Positions 16,084-24,157 of a stretch of 44,356 bases of DNA are shown here, piece by piece. The translations under genes and the position numbers were made by a program. The DNA is taken from the NCBI RefSeq assembly GCF_009711085.1, contig NZ_WMKA01000011.1, positions 61,048 through 105,403 of the forward strand, written 5' to 3'. Numbering within the stretch: the first letter of the stretch is position 1; the number at the start of each line of letters is the position of its first letter. Below the pieces are notes generated by a model, which was given only the letters and a program-made list of their open reading frames with translations, was not told the DNA's origin and ran no database searches. This DNA comes from Cellulosimicrobium composti (GTDB taxonomy: Bacteria > Actinomycetota > Actinomycetes > Actinomycetales > Cellulomonadaceae).

Positions 16084-17498
16084 AGCCCGTGCTGCTGCTC
16101 GACGTCGTCGGGCTCACGTCGACCGCGCTCGCGCACATGCCGCGCCTGCGCCAGCTCGCCGCGAGCGGCTGGCAGGCCGAGCTCGCGACGGTGCTGCCCG
16201 CCGTGACGTGCAGCGTCCAGTCGACGATGCTCACGGGGCTCAGCCCCGCCGAGCACGGGATCGTCGGCAACGGGTGGTACTTCCGCGAGCTCGGCGACGT
16301 CTACCTGTGGCGTCAGCACAACCGGCTCGTCGAGGGCGAGAAGCTGTGGGAGACCGCGCGCCGCGCGCGGCGCGAGTACTCGTCGGCGAACGTCTGCTGG
16401 TGGTACGCGATGGGCATGACGACGGACGTCACGGTCACGCCGCGCCCGATCTACCACGCGGACGGGCGCAAGTCGCCGGACGCGTACGTGCGCCCGCCGG
16501 CGCTCCACGACGACCTCGTCGGCCGGTTCGGCGAGTTCCCGCTGTTCACGTACTGGGGCCCGACGGCGGACATCAGCTCGTCGCGCTGGATCGTCGACGC
16601 GACGCGCCACGTGCTGCGCACGCACGCGCCCGACCTGACGATGGCGTACGTCCCGCACCTCGACTACGACCTGCAGCGGTTCGGCCCGAACGCGCCGCAG
16701 GCGGACGCGGCCGCGGCCGAGCTCGACGCGACCCTCGCGCCGCTGCTCGACGACGCGGCGAACCAGGGCGTGACCGTCCTCGTGGTCTCGGAGTACGGCA
16801 TCGCGGACGTCGACCGGCCCGTGCACCTCAACCGCATCCTGCGCCGCGAGGGCCTGCTCGAGGTCTACGTGCAGGACGGCAAGGAGCAGCTCGACCCGTG
16901 GACGTCGCGCGCGTTCGCCGTGGCGGACCACCAGGTCGCGCACGTCTACCTGGGGGACCAGCAGGACCCGGCGCTGCAGCGGCGCGTCGCGGACCTCCTG
17001 CGCGGCGTCCCGGGCGTGGACGAGGTGCTCGACCGCGAGGCGCAGGCCCGCTACGGGCTCGACCACGAGCGGTCGGGCGACCTCGTCGTCGTGGCGGAGC
17101 CGGGGGCGTGGTTCACGTACTACTTCTGGCTCGACGACGACCGCGCGCCCGAGTACGCGCGCGGCGTCGACATCCACCGCAAGCCGGGCTACGACCCCGC
17201 CGAGCTGTTCTTCGACCCGGCGGACCGGCTCGCCAAGGCGAAGGCCGGCCTCAACCTCGTGAAGAAGAAGGTGGGCCTGCGGTACGCGATGAGCACGGTG
17301 CCGCTCGACGCGTCGTACGTGAAGGGGTCGCACGGGCGGCTGCCCGACTCCGCGGCCGACACCCCGCTCGTGCTGTGCTCCGACGCGGAGGTGCCCGCGT
17401 CGGTCGCGGGCGTCGTGGAGAGCGGCGCGGGTCAGGTCCCGGCGGCGGCGGTCAAGGGCCTCGTGCTGGAGCTGCAGGGGCTCGGCGCCCGGGTCTGA
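16080..17498 (+). CDS. eboF: EboF-type nucleotide pyrophosphatase/phosphodiesterase family protein
   Basis: 472 residues. AGGAGG lies 5 nt before ATG 16080, which overlaps the eboE stop. It has the alkaline-phosphatase fold of the NPP family: Asp8 in LLLDVVG, the nucleophile Thr43 in PAVTCSVQSTM, TGLSPAEHGIVGNGW, PHLDYDLQRFG, and GSHG near the C-terminus. The family motif SDHG is SEYG here, replacing a metal-binding Asp-His pair. No signal peptide is visible, so it acts in the cytoplasm. It should cleave a phosphodiester or phosphoanhydride, or bind such a ligand if the change abolishes one metal site. It is the last gene of the operon and is followed by a strong hairpin. Confidence 0.85.
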   Translation: MKPVLLLDVVGLTSTALAHMPRLRQLAASGWQAELATVLPAVTCSVQSTMLTGLSPAEHGIVGNGWYFRELGDVYLWRQHNRLVEGEKLWETARRARREYSSANVCWWYAMGMTTDVTVTPRPIYHADGRKSPDAYVRPPALHDDLVGRFGEFPLFTYWGPTADISSSRWIVDATRHVLRTHAPDLTMAYVPHLDYDLQRFGPNAPQADAAAAELDATLAPLLDDAANQGVTVLVVSEYGIADVDRPVHLNRILRREGLLEVYVQDGKEQLDPWTSRAFAVADHQVAHVYLGDQQDPALQRRVADLLRGVPGVDEVLDREAQARYGLDHERSGDLVVVAEPGAWFTYYFWLDDDRAPEYARGVDIHRKPGYDPAELFFDPADRLAKAKAGLNLVKKKVGLRYAMSTVPLDASYVKGSHGRLPDSAADTPLVLCSDAEVPASVAGVVESGAGQVPAAAVKGLVLELQGLGARV

Positions 17499-17504
17499 CG
17501 GCGG

Positions 17505-17532
17505 GCGCGCGGGCCGGTCGCGGCCCGCGCGC
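17505..17532. terminator. Terminator between the ebo-type operon and the convergent hydrolase gene
   Basis: A perfect 12-bp GC stem (17505-17516 with 17521-17532) with loop GTCG starts 7 nt after the eboF stop and reaches the stop codon of the minus-strand hydrolase. Confidence 0.75.
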
Positions 17533-18761
17533 TACGGCGCGAGGCGCTCGTCGAGCCAGTCGAACATCCGCTGCTCGACGAGGGCCCGCGCGAGCGGCTC
17601 GCAGTGCCCGCTCGCGCCCTCGGCGTCGCTGAACGTCACGAGCGTCGCGCCCGGCACGAGGCCGGCGAGGCGCTCGGACTGGCCGGGCCAGAACTGCTCG
17701 TCCTCGGGGCTCGTGACGAGCAGCGGGGTCGTGACCCGGCCCGCGACGTCCGCGACGTCGTAGCGGCGCACCTCGCGCAGCGTCGCGGCGTACCCGCCGA
17801 CGTCGCCGTAAGGGCGCGCGCGGAACCGCCACGTGCGCGCCGCGTCCTTCGACAGGCGCAGGCCGAGCTCCATGTCGCGGTCGAACGCGTGGTCGTCGCC
17901 CGCGTCGAGGTGCGCGAGCAGGCTCTTCGGCAGCTCGCGCTCCCACGAGGCGGCGACGTCGACGACGCCCGGGTCGACGACGGCCGCCGCGGGCCGGTGC
18001 TCGAACGCGAGCGCGCGCGTGACCCAGTACCCGGCCTGGCTGATCCCGTACACCGCGACGCGGTCGGGGTCGACGTCGGGGCGCGCCACGACGGCGTCGA
18101 GCACCGGTGTGAGGACGGCCTCGAAGTCCGGGCGGAACGGGACCCCCTGCTCGAAGAGCATCGACTGCTGACCGGGCCCGTCGAACGCGAGCGCGTGGTA
18201 GCCGCGTCGCAGCGCGCCCGCGACGCACGCCGGCCACAGCGACGTGAGCGACCCGTCCGACCCGTTGACGGCGACGACCACGGGCCGCCGTGCCCCGCCG
18301 TCGCCCGGGGCGCGGAAGAAGTACCCCGGGAGCGTGGTGCCCTCGTAGGGGAGCGCGACGCGCTCGACGTCGAGGTCCACGAGGTCGACCCAGCGGTCCC
18401 AGGCCGCGCGGTGCTTGCGGAACGTCGGCACGAGCACGGCGTCGTCGTCGAGCCCGGCGACGGCGTTCACGGCGACCGCGAGGTACGCCGACGCGCGCAG
18501 GTACGCCGACGCGGCGCTCACGCGGTGCCCGCGCGCCGCGCACGCCTCCCCGGTGGCGGCGACACGGTCGCCGAGGGCGTCCCACGCGCGGAACCACGTG
18601 CGGTGGTCGGTGCCGACGTCGGCCACGGCCGCCAGGACCTCGCCGACATCCGCCGCGCCGCTCGCGGCGCCGCCGAGGACGGTGCGGATCTCGAAGTCGT
18701 GGTCGGCGTCCTTCGAGAAGCGCCCGGTGAGGACGCTCCGGTGCCTGCGGTGTCCGGGCAT
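17532..18761 (-). CDS. Alpha/beta hydrolase (FrsA / dihydroxypseudooxynicotine-hydrolase-like)
   Basis: A 409-residue cytoplasmic protein without a signal peptide; AGGGGG lies upstream of ATG 18761. The first 150 residues are helical (an N-terminal cap typical of FrsA-like enzymes), followed by the hydrolase core. Visible elements are the oxyanion region VNGSDGS, the nucleophile elbow YGISQAGY with Ser241, the acid loop TSPEDEQFWPGQ and the late His in GHCEPLA. Related enzymes are C-C bond hydrolases or carboxylesterases acting on small molecules. The substrate cannot be told from sequence. It is transcribed alone, convergent to the ebo-type operon, so a link to that pathway is only positional. 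Confidence 0.82.
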   Translation of the reverse strand: MPGHRRHRSVLTGRFSKDADHDFEIRTVLGGAASGAADVGEVLAAVADVGTDHRTWFRAWDALGDRVAATGEACAARGHRVSAASAYLRASAYLAVAVNAVAGLDDDAVLVPTFRKHRAAWDRWVDLVDLDVERVALPYEGTTLPGYFFRAPGDGGARRPVVVAVNGSDGSLTSLWPACVAGALRRGYHALAFDGPGQQSMLFEQGVPFRPDFEAVLTPVLDAVVARPDVDPDRVAVYGISQAGYWVTRALAFEHRPAAAVVDPGVVDVAASWERELPKSLLAHLDAGDDHAFDRDMELGLRLSKDAARTWRFRARPYGDVGGYAATLREVRRYDVADVAGRVTTPLLVTSPEDEQFWPGQSERLAGLVPGATLVTFSDAEGASGHCEPLARALVEQRMFDWLDERLAP

Positions 18762-18857
18762 GCGGGCCCCCTGCCTTCGCGCGCGGGTCGGGACGAGACC
18801 AGCCCAGGCTAGGAGCCTCTCGCGCGGAGCGCGCGGCGAGCGCCGGTGCCGGGACGC

Positions 18858-18895
18858 ACGACGGCGCCCGGTCCGTGCGGACCGGGCGCCGTCGT
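18858..18895 (-). terminator. Terminator downstream of the subtilase gene
   Basis: A perfect 18-bp stem (18858-18875 with 18878-18895) lies 21 nt beyond the stop codon of the minus-strand subtilase gene. Confidence 0.85.
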
Positions 18896-18915
18896 GGCCG
18901 TTGCTCAGACGGCCG

Positions 18916-21900
18916 TCACGAGCAGCTCAGCGCCTCGTAGTCGGCGTCGTAGGTCGTCGTGACCTCCTCGCCGTCGATCTCGGCGGTGAGAGTGGCGGTC
19001 ACCGAGCCCGCGTCGAACGACGCGGCGCGCGACGAGAAGGACTGGTAGGCGTTCTTGCCGTCCTTGACGTTCGGGAACGTCTTGTCGCCGTACGGCGTGG
19101 TGACCACGACGTCGGCCTTGGCGCCGGACTCGTTGAGCACGCGCACCGCGACGTGGGCCTTGTTGCCGAGGCAGCGCGCCTCGGCCGTGACCGTCGCGGT
19201 GACGACGGCGCCGGACGACGTGACGTCCACGGTCTGCCAGCGCTTCGTCGGCGTCGCGTTGTGCAGGTGCAGCAGCAGGAGCTTCCCGCTGCCCGCCTCC
19301 GCCGCGGCCTCGGACCGGTGGACGGTCAGCGGGGCGTCGTCCGCGCCGACGTACAGCAGCTGGCCGCCGCCCTCGAACCAGTAGTCCGGGTCGTACGGGT
19401 CGGCCGTGAAGGTCTCGCTCGCGTCCACGAGCTGGTCGGCCGACTGCGAGTACGGCGAGTACGTGAGGACCTGGAACGTCGGGACGTCGCCCTCCTCGAT
19501 GCCGAGCGAGCCGATGCCCACCGGGATGACGACGACGTTGTTGTCGAACACCGAGGTGTCCACGTCGCCCCACACGGAGTTGATCGGCTGGAGGTCGACG
19601 TTGTCGCCCGCCTCGTACTCGGTGCCGTCGGGCGCCGTCCAGTCCTTGAGGGTGAACGTCGCCGCGAGGGTCAGGTCCGTCTCGCTGCTGTACTTGAGGG
19701 CCGCGACCTCGAAGTCGGCCGAGCCGTCGGAGTCGACGTCGACCTCGACCGCCGGGATCGAGACCGAGCCGAGGCTCGCCCACTCCCCGTCCATCGCGAC
19801 GCCGATGCCGATGACGCCGTCGGCGGGGTCGCCCCCGGCCGCGGCCTCCTGCGGCGCGGTGGACGCGAACCCGACCGCGCGCACGTCGGCCGCCGCGATC
19901 GCCGTGGGCGACGCGCCGACCGCGGCGTCCGCCTCGAGGCGCGGGCTCGTCGTCTTGAGCTCGAACGGCGCGACGATCGACGTCCACCCGCCCGAGTCCA
20001 CGCCGCGGCCCTCGAGGTCGAGCTCGGCCGTGGCCGACGCCCCGGCGAACTCGACGGGAGCGGCCGTCAGGTCGCTCACGAGCTTCGGCGACGCCTGGAC
20101 CGGCACGCGCAGCGCGGTGCCGCCGTCGGTCGGGGTGAGCACGACGCGCCCGCTGACGGAGGACACGAAGTCGCGCGGGACGCCGAGGCCCGAGTCGTCC
20201 GAGGACGTCGGGTCGAGGTCCTTGGCGAGCGTCGCGGGGTCCGCCGTGAGCGTCACCGTGACGACCTGCCGCTGGCCCGCCGGGACGGTCACCGTCGCCG
20301 GCGTGACGGTGACGGTCGCGCCGCCCGCCGTGCTGGACTGCGCGAAGCTCGTCGCGAACGTGCGCGACGTGTCGCCCGTGTTCTGCACCGTGACGGTCTT
20401 GCGCACCGTCACCGTGTCCGCGCCGACCGGCACGACGCCGAACGCGACGGACACCTGGTCGGAGTCCTGCGACGCGTACGCGAGGGTCGTGTTCGCCGCC
20501 GCGTCGACGGCGTCCACGCGGCCGGAGCCCACGCGCTCGGGGCCGTAGGCGGTCCCGGTGCCCGACGGCCCGGTGAACACGTCGTGCGTCGCGGTGTTCA
20601 TGACGGACGCCTTGACCTCGGCCGGCGCCCAGCCCGGGTGGGCCTCCTTGACGAGCGCCGCGATGCCCGCGACGTGCGGCGTCGCCATCGACGTGCCCGA
20701 CTTGATGCTCGCGCCGTCGAGGTGACCGGACGCGACGGACGCGATGCCCGTGCCGGGGGCAGCGACGTCGGGCTTGGCGACGCCGAGCGAGCCGTGCACG
20801 CCGCGCGACGACCCGCTGTTGAGCGTGTCGCCGATCTCCGGGATCGACACGAACGACGACAGCGCGAGCGACGGCCCGATGGTCATCGTCACCTCGCCCG
20901 CCTCGATCGCCGGGTACAGCGTGTCGTGGCTCGCGCCCGTGAGCTGCGCGCCGGGGATCCCGGCGTTGCCCGCGATGCCCGCGACGAACGACGGCAGCTC
21001 GGAGGACAGCAGCACGCCGACCGCGCCCGCGGCCTGCGCGTTGTTGAACCGCGCGGCGCTGCCGCACGCGCGCGTCGCGTCGTTGTCGTCCCAGTACAGG
21101 TAGGCGATCTTGCCCTGGACGGCCGCCGCCTGCGCCGCCGTGAACGCCTGGCAGCCGGAGAAGTCGTCCGCGACGAACGCGACCGGGGCGGTCACGTCCG
21201 AGCCGCCCGCGTAGTCGACCGAGTTCTGCGCCGGGTAGGTGCCCGCGAGCTCGTCGGGCGCCTCGACGCGCACGGCGTCGAACGTCTGCGTGTCGCCGAC
21301 CGAGTTCGCGACCGTCAGCGCGGAGCGCGCGTTGCCGGGCGAGCCGCCGACGTCGGTCACGTCGCCCGCGTTGCCCGACGCGATGACGGACAGCGTGCCG
21401 AGGCGCGAGAGCTGGTCGATGAAGAGGTTCTCCGGGTCGTCGGCCGGGGAGCCGTCCGAGCCGAGGGAGAGGTTGACGATGTCGAGACGGTCGGACAGGT
21501 CGCCGTCGCCGTTCGGGTCCGCCGCCCACTCGAGCGCGTCCACGACGACGCCGGTAGATCCGCCGAGGTCGCCGAACACCTTGAGCGCGTACAGGCCCGC
21601 CTCGGGCGCGGAGCCCGGGCCGACCTGCCAGTCGGAGATGTCCGTCAGCGTCGAGTAGTCGCCGTCGAACGTCTCGCCGTCCGCGGTGACGCCGTACGCC
21701 GCCGTCGTGCCGGCGACGTGCGAGCCGTGGCCCGAGCCGACCGAGTCGAGCGAGTCGATCGGGTTCTCGTCCGGCGTGGGCACGAGCGTCGTCCCGGGGA
21801 CGGTGCCGCTCGCGTCGTAGTCGTACCCGGCGAAGTCGTACCCGCCGAGGAACTTCAGCTCGTCGTACGTGCCCTCGGGCACCGGGCCGGTGCCGCGCTC

Positions 21901-22542
21901 GCCGTACGCCTCGTCGAACGCCTCCTGCGTGCCGGGGCCGCCGAACGCCTTGTGCGTGTAGTCGATGCCGGTGTCGATGATCCCGATGCGCACGCCCTCG
22001 CCGGTGAGGCCCGTGCTCTGCCACGTCTCGAGCGCCCGCGTGAAGACGTCGGTGCCCTTGTTCGCGGGCTTCTTGGGGATGATCCGGTAGACCGTGCGGA
22101 CCGCGTCGTCGCGCGCGAGGTCGCGCACGCGGTCGGCGTCGCCCGTGACGACGACGCCCGCGACGAGCGTGCTCGTCACGGACACCTGCTGGGGGTCGCG
22201 CGCGCCCGCGCTCCGGGCGGTCGCCTGCTGCGGGACGACGTCGTCCGCGAGCTGCGCGACCTCCTGGGCGTTGGCCTCGACCGCGTCGGGGCTCGCGCCC
22301 TCGGCCGCCAGGTCGACGGCGGACGGCGCGTCGAGCTCGACGAACGCCGTGACGGTGCCTCGCGCCGTCGCGAGGGAGGGGGCGACCTTGTCGGTGGGCG
22401 AGAGGGTGGAGCCGGACCGCGCGCCGAGGGCGTTGCCGGGGTCGGGCGGCGGGTCCGCGGCGGCGGGAGCCGCGGCGGCCGCGACGACCGCGAGGCTCGC
22501 GGCGGCGGCGGTCAATGACACGGGTAGAGAACGGTGCTTCAT
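18916..22542 (-). CDS. Secreted subtilisin-like serine protease (S8) with PA insert
   Basis: 1208 residues from ATG 22542 (GTG 22548 is an alternative; GGGGAG precedes both). It has a signal peptide (cleavage near AAA-D, about 30), then an I9-like propeptide to about 175. The catalytic domain has all three residues: Asp190 in IIDTGID, His272 in GHGSHVAGT and Ser618 in SGTSMATPHVAG. The long His-to-Ser distance is due to a protease-associated (PA) insert at roughly 400-530. About 590 residues follow the Ser: Fn3-like beta domains and a C-terminal region of unknown type. It resembles large extracellular subtilases of Streptomyces and relatives. It is divergent from the crystallin-like gene, so shared control is possible. 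Confidence 0.93.
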   Translation of the reverse strand: MKHRSLPVSLTAAAASLAVVAAAAAPAAADPPPDPGNALGARSGSTLSPTDKVAPSLATARGTVTAFVELDAPSAVDLAAEGASPDAVEANAQEVAQLADDVVPQQATARSAGARDPQQVSVTSTLVAGVVVTGDADRVRDLARDDAVRTVYRIIPKKPANKGTDVFTRALETWQSTGLTGEGVRIGIIDTGIDYTHKAFGGPGTQEAFDEAYGERGTGPVPEGTYDELKFLGGYDFAGYDYDASGTVPGTTLVPTPDENPIDSLDSVGSGHGSHVAGTTAAYGVTADGETFDGDYSTLTDISDWQVGPGSAPEAGLYALKVFGDLGGSTGVVVDALEWAADPNGDGDLSDRLDIVNLSLGSDGSPADDPENLFIDQLSRLGTLSVIASGNAGDVTDVGGSPGNARSALTVANSVGDTQTFDAVRVEAPDELAGTYPAQNSVDYAGGSDVTAPVAFVADDFSGCQAFTAAQAAAVQGKIAYLYWDDNDATRACGSAARFNNAQAAGAVGVLLSSELPSFVAGIAGNAGIPGAQLTGASHDTLYPAIEAGEVTMTIGPSLALSSFVSIPEIGDTLNSGSSRGVHGSLGVAKPDVAAPGTGIASVASGHLDGASIKSGTSMATPHVAGIAALVKEAHPGWAPAEVKASVMNTATHDVFTGPSGTGTAYGPERVGSGRVDAVDAAANTTLAYASQDSDQVSVAFGVVPVGADTVTVRKTVTVQNTGDTSRTFATSFAQSSTAGGATVTVTPATVTVPAGQRQVVTVTLTADPATLAKDLDPTSSDDSGLGVPRDFVSSVSGRVVLTPTDGGTALRVPVQASPKLVSDLTAAPVEFAGASATAELDLEGRGVDSGGWTSIVAPFELKTTSPRLEADAAVGASPTAIAAADVRAVGFASTAPQEAAAGGDPADGVIGIGVAMDGEWASLGSVSIPAVEVDVDSDGSADFEVAALKYSSETDLTLAATFTLKDWTAPDGTEYEAGDNVDLQPINSVWGDVDTSVFDNNVVVIPVGIGSLGIEEGDVPTFQVLTYSPYSQSADQLVDASETFTADPYDPDYWFEGGGQLLYVGADDAPLTVHRSEAAAEAGSGKLLLLHLHNATPTKRWQTVDVTSSGAVVTATVTAEARCLGNKAHVAVRVLNESGAKADVVVTTPYGDKTFPNVKDGKNAYQSFSSRAASFDAGSVTATLTAEIDGEEVTTTYDADYEALSCS

Positions 22543-22687
22543 CGACACTCATCTCCCCGGCAGAGCCGGTTCGGCGAAGGGTTCGTGGATGGGTCCTTCC
22601 GAGCGGCCCGGCCCTGGTGGGTCCGGGACCACCCGAGCACGGTAACCAACGACCGGCCGCCGTGCCCAGCCGCGGGCCGATCGTGCG

Positions 22688-22716
22688 GGGACAACCCGCG
22701 GCCCGCGCTCTAGGAT
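22688..22716 (+). promoter_or_regulatory. Promoter for the crystallin-like gene
   Basis: GGGACA (22688-22693) and TAGGAT (22711-22716) are spaced by 17 nt. The expected start near 22723 gives a leader of about 90 nt that contains the hairpin at 22749-22785. Confidence 0.5.
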
Positions 22717-22748
22717 GCGGGCGGGGTCGCAGGACGCGGCCGTCCTGC

Positions 22749-22785
22749 GGGAGTCCCCTTCCCGCGTCAGGCCACGGGGACTCCC
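22749..22785 (+). promoter_or_regulatory. Hairpin in the 5' leader of the crystallin-like gene
   Basis: GGGAGTCCCC (22749-22758) and GGGGACTCCC (22776-22785) are perfect complements across a 17-nt loop. They lie 19 nt before the AAGGAG ribosome-binding site. The hairpin could stabilise the mRNA or affect its translation; there is no sign of a known riboswitch. Confidence 0.4.
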
Positions 22786-22813
22786 CGGGGCGTGGCCACG
22801 CCGAAGGAGAGCC

Positions 22814-23530
22814 ATGACCAGAACCTCGCTCCGCGTCCTGTCCGCCGCGCTCGTGAGCGGCCTCCTCCTCACCGCGGTCGGCTCCGGCTCCGCCCTCGCG
22901 TCCGTGCCGGACCTGCGGGCCGTCACGGGGGTGCGGGACGTCGTCGCCCCCGCGGGCGACGTGAGCGTCTCGACCGGCGAGAGCTGCGCCGTCGAGGCCC
23001 AGCCGCTCCTGCCCGGGCAGGACCCGGACACCCTGCCTCCCGCGCCCGAGACGTGCTTCGCCTCGCTCGCCGAGGCGCTCGAGTTCGTCTCGGGCTCCGA
23101 CGTCGCGGCGTCGCGTCTCGCCGAAGCCACCCGGGCCGACGTCGAGGGGCTCGTCACCGAGCTCAACGCGGCCGCGGCGGCGCCGCGCACCGCGGGTGCC
23201 GAGCGGGTCGCGGCGGCCGCGGCGAGCTCGCTCGTGCTCGGGGTGCTGTGGCGCGACGCGAGCTACAAGGGCGCGTCCAAGGTGCTCTACGGTTCGGGCA
23301 CCAACGGGTGCTACACGGGCTCGACGTACGGGTTCCCCAACCTGGCGAACCTCCTCATGAACAACGTCGTGTCGTCGGCCACGACGTACGCCGGGTGCTG
23401 GGTGACGCTCTACGACTCCTACAGCTACGGCGGGACGAAGAAGAACTGCACGCCGCACTGCGCGACGCTCGGCTCGTTCGACAACAAGGCGTCCTCCGTC
23501 GTCTACCGCCCGGCGGGCACGCTCGGCTGA
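22814..23530 (+). CDS. Secreted protein with a C-terminal beta/gamma-crystallin-like domain
   Basis: A 238-residue exported protein; AAGGAG lies 4 nt before ATG 22814. Signal peptide to about residue 29 (ALA-S). Residues about 30-140 are helical and low in recognisable motifs. Residues about 145-234 look like a beta/gamma-crystallin or peptidase-inhibitor I36 (SMPI-like) fold: LWRDASYKGASKVLYGSG, Cys-rich middle, VTLYDSYSYGGTKKNC and the closing F.NKASSVVY, with four Cys for two disulfides. Small actinobacterial crystallin-fold proteins include metalloprotease inhibitors. Because the gene is divergent from a secreted protease gene, an inhibitory or protective role is conceivable but unproven. 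Confidence 0.75.
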   Translation: MTRTSLRVLSAALVSGLLLTAVGSGSALASVPDLRAVTGVRDVVAPAGDVSVSTGESCAVEAQPLLPGQDPDTLPPAPETCFASLAEALEFVSGSDVAASRLAEATRADVEGLVTELNAAAAAPRTAGAERVAAAAASSLVLGVLWRDASYKGASKVLYGSGTNGCYTGSTYGFPNLANLLMNNVVSSATTYAGCWVTLYDSYSYGGTKKNCTPHCATLGSFDNKASSVVYRPAGTLG

Positions 23531-23643
23531 CGGCGTCGCGTGACGCAGGCCTCACGCATCCCGCCCCGGCGGGGCCTGGTGCGGCGGGATACGGTCGACC
23601 CACCGGGTCGTTCCCGGACCCACGACGTCGAAGGAGATCTCGC

Positions 23644-24087
23644 ATGCCCACCCGTATCGCACGCACCGCCTGGAACGGCGGCCTCCAGGACGGCCAGGGC
23701 CAGGTCGAGCTCACGAGCTCGAAGGTCGGGACGTACGACGTGTCCTTCCCGCGCCGCGCCGCCGACGACGCGGGCGGCGTCACGAGCCCCGAGGAGCTCA
23801 TCGCGGCCGCGCACTCGTCGTGCTACGCGATGCAGTTCTCGGCGCTGCTCGGCGAGGCGGGCGCGACGCCCGTCTCCCTCGAGGTCACGGCGGAGGTCAC
23901 GCTCGCGCCGGACCCGGCCGGCGGCTTCCAGATCCCGCAGATCGCGCTGACCGTCCGGGGCGAGGTCGAGGGCATCGACGAGGCGGGCTTCCGGGAGGCG
24001 GCGGAGCAGGCCAAGGCCACGTGCCCCGTCTCGAAGGCGCTCGCGAGCGTCCCGACGATCACGCTGGACGCCACGCTCGAGAGCTGA
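23644..24087 (+). CDS. OsmC family peroxiredoxin
   Basis: 147 residues; AAGGAG lies 7 nt before ATG 23644. The protein has the OsmC fold (SSKVGTYDVSF, TSPEELIAAAHSSCYAMQ) and both redox cysteines, Cys60 in HSSCYAM and Cys127 in KATCPVSKAL. These reduce organic hydroperoxides, with re-reduction by dihydrolipoyl or thiol systems. It acts in the cytoplasm in the response to peroxides. It is a single gene with its own short upstream region and converges on the epimerase-like gene across palindromic element A. Confidence 0.93.
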   Translation: MPTRIARTAWNGGLQDGQGQVELTSSKVGTYDVSFPRRAADDAGGVTSPEELIAAAHSSCYAMQFSALLGEAGATPVSLEVTAEVTLAPDPAGGFQIPQIALTVRGEVEGIDEAGFREAAEQAKATCPVSKALASVPTITLDATLES

Positions 24088-24096
24088 CCGTCCGCG

Positions 24097-24152
24097 CGAG
24101 CATGTGGTCCTGGAGCGTCCCGGTGGTGGGACGAGCCAGGACCACATGCTCG
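24097..24152. repeat. Palindromic element A (also likely bidirectional terminator)
   Basis: A 17-bp perfect outer stem (CGAGCATGTGGTCCTGG, 24097-24113, with 24136-24152) encloses an AG/AG internal loop, an inner 6-bp stem (CGTCCC/GGGACG) and loop GGTGGT. It sits between convergent genes. Its end sequence resembles elements B (28980) and C (36564), with shared core CGASCAYGNGGT. Confidence 0.8.
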
Positions 24153-24157
24153 ACGGG

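Noticed and set aside
18905-23458. Minus-strand open frame of about 1500 codons over the subtilase region
   Set aside because: It is a shifted frame of the subtilase gene; only the frame with the S8 catalytic motifs is real.
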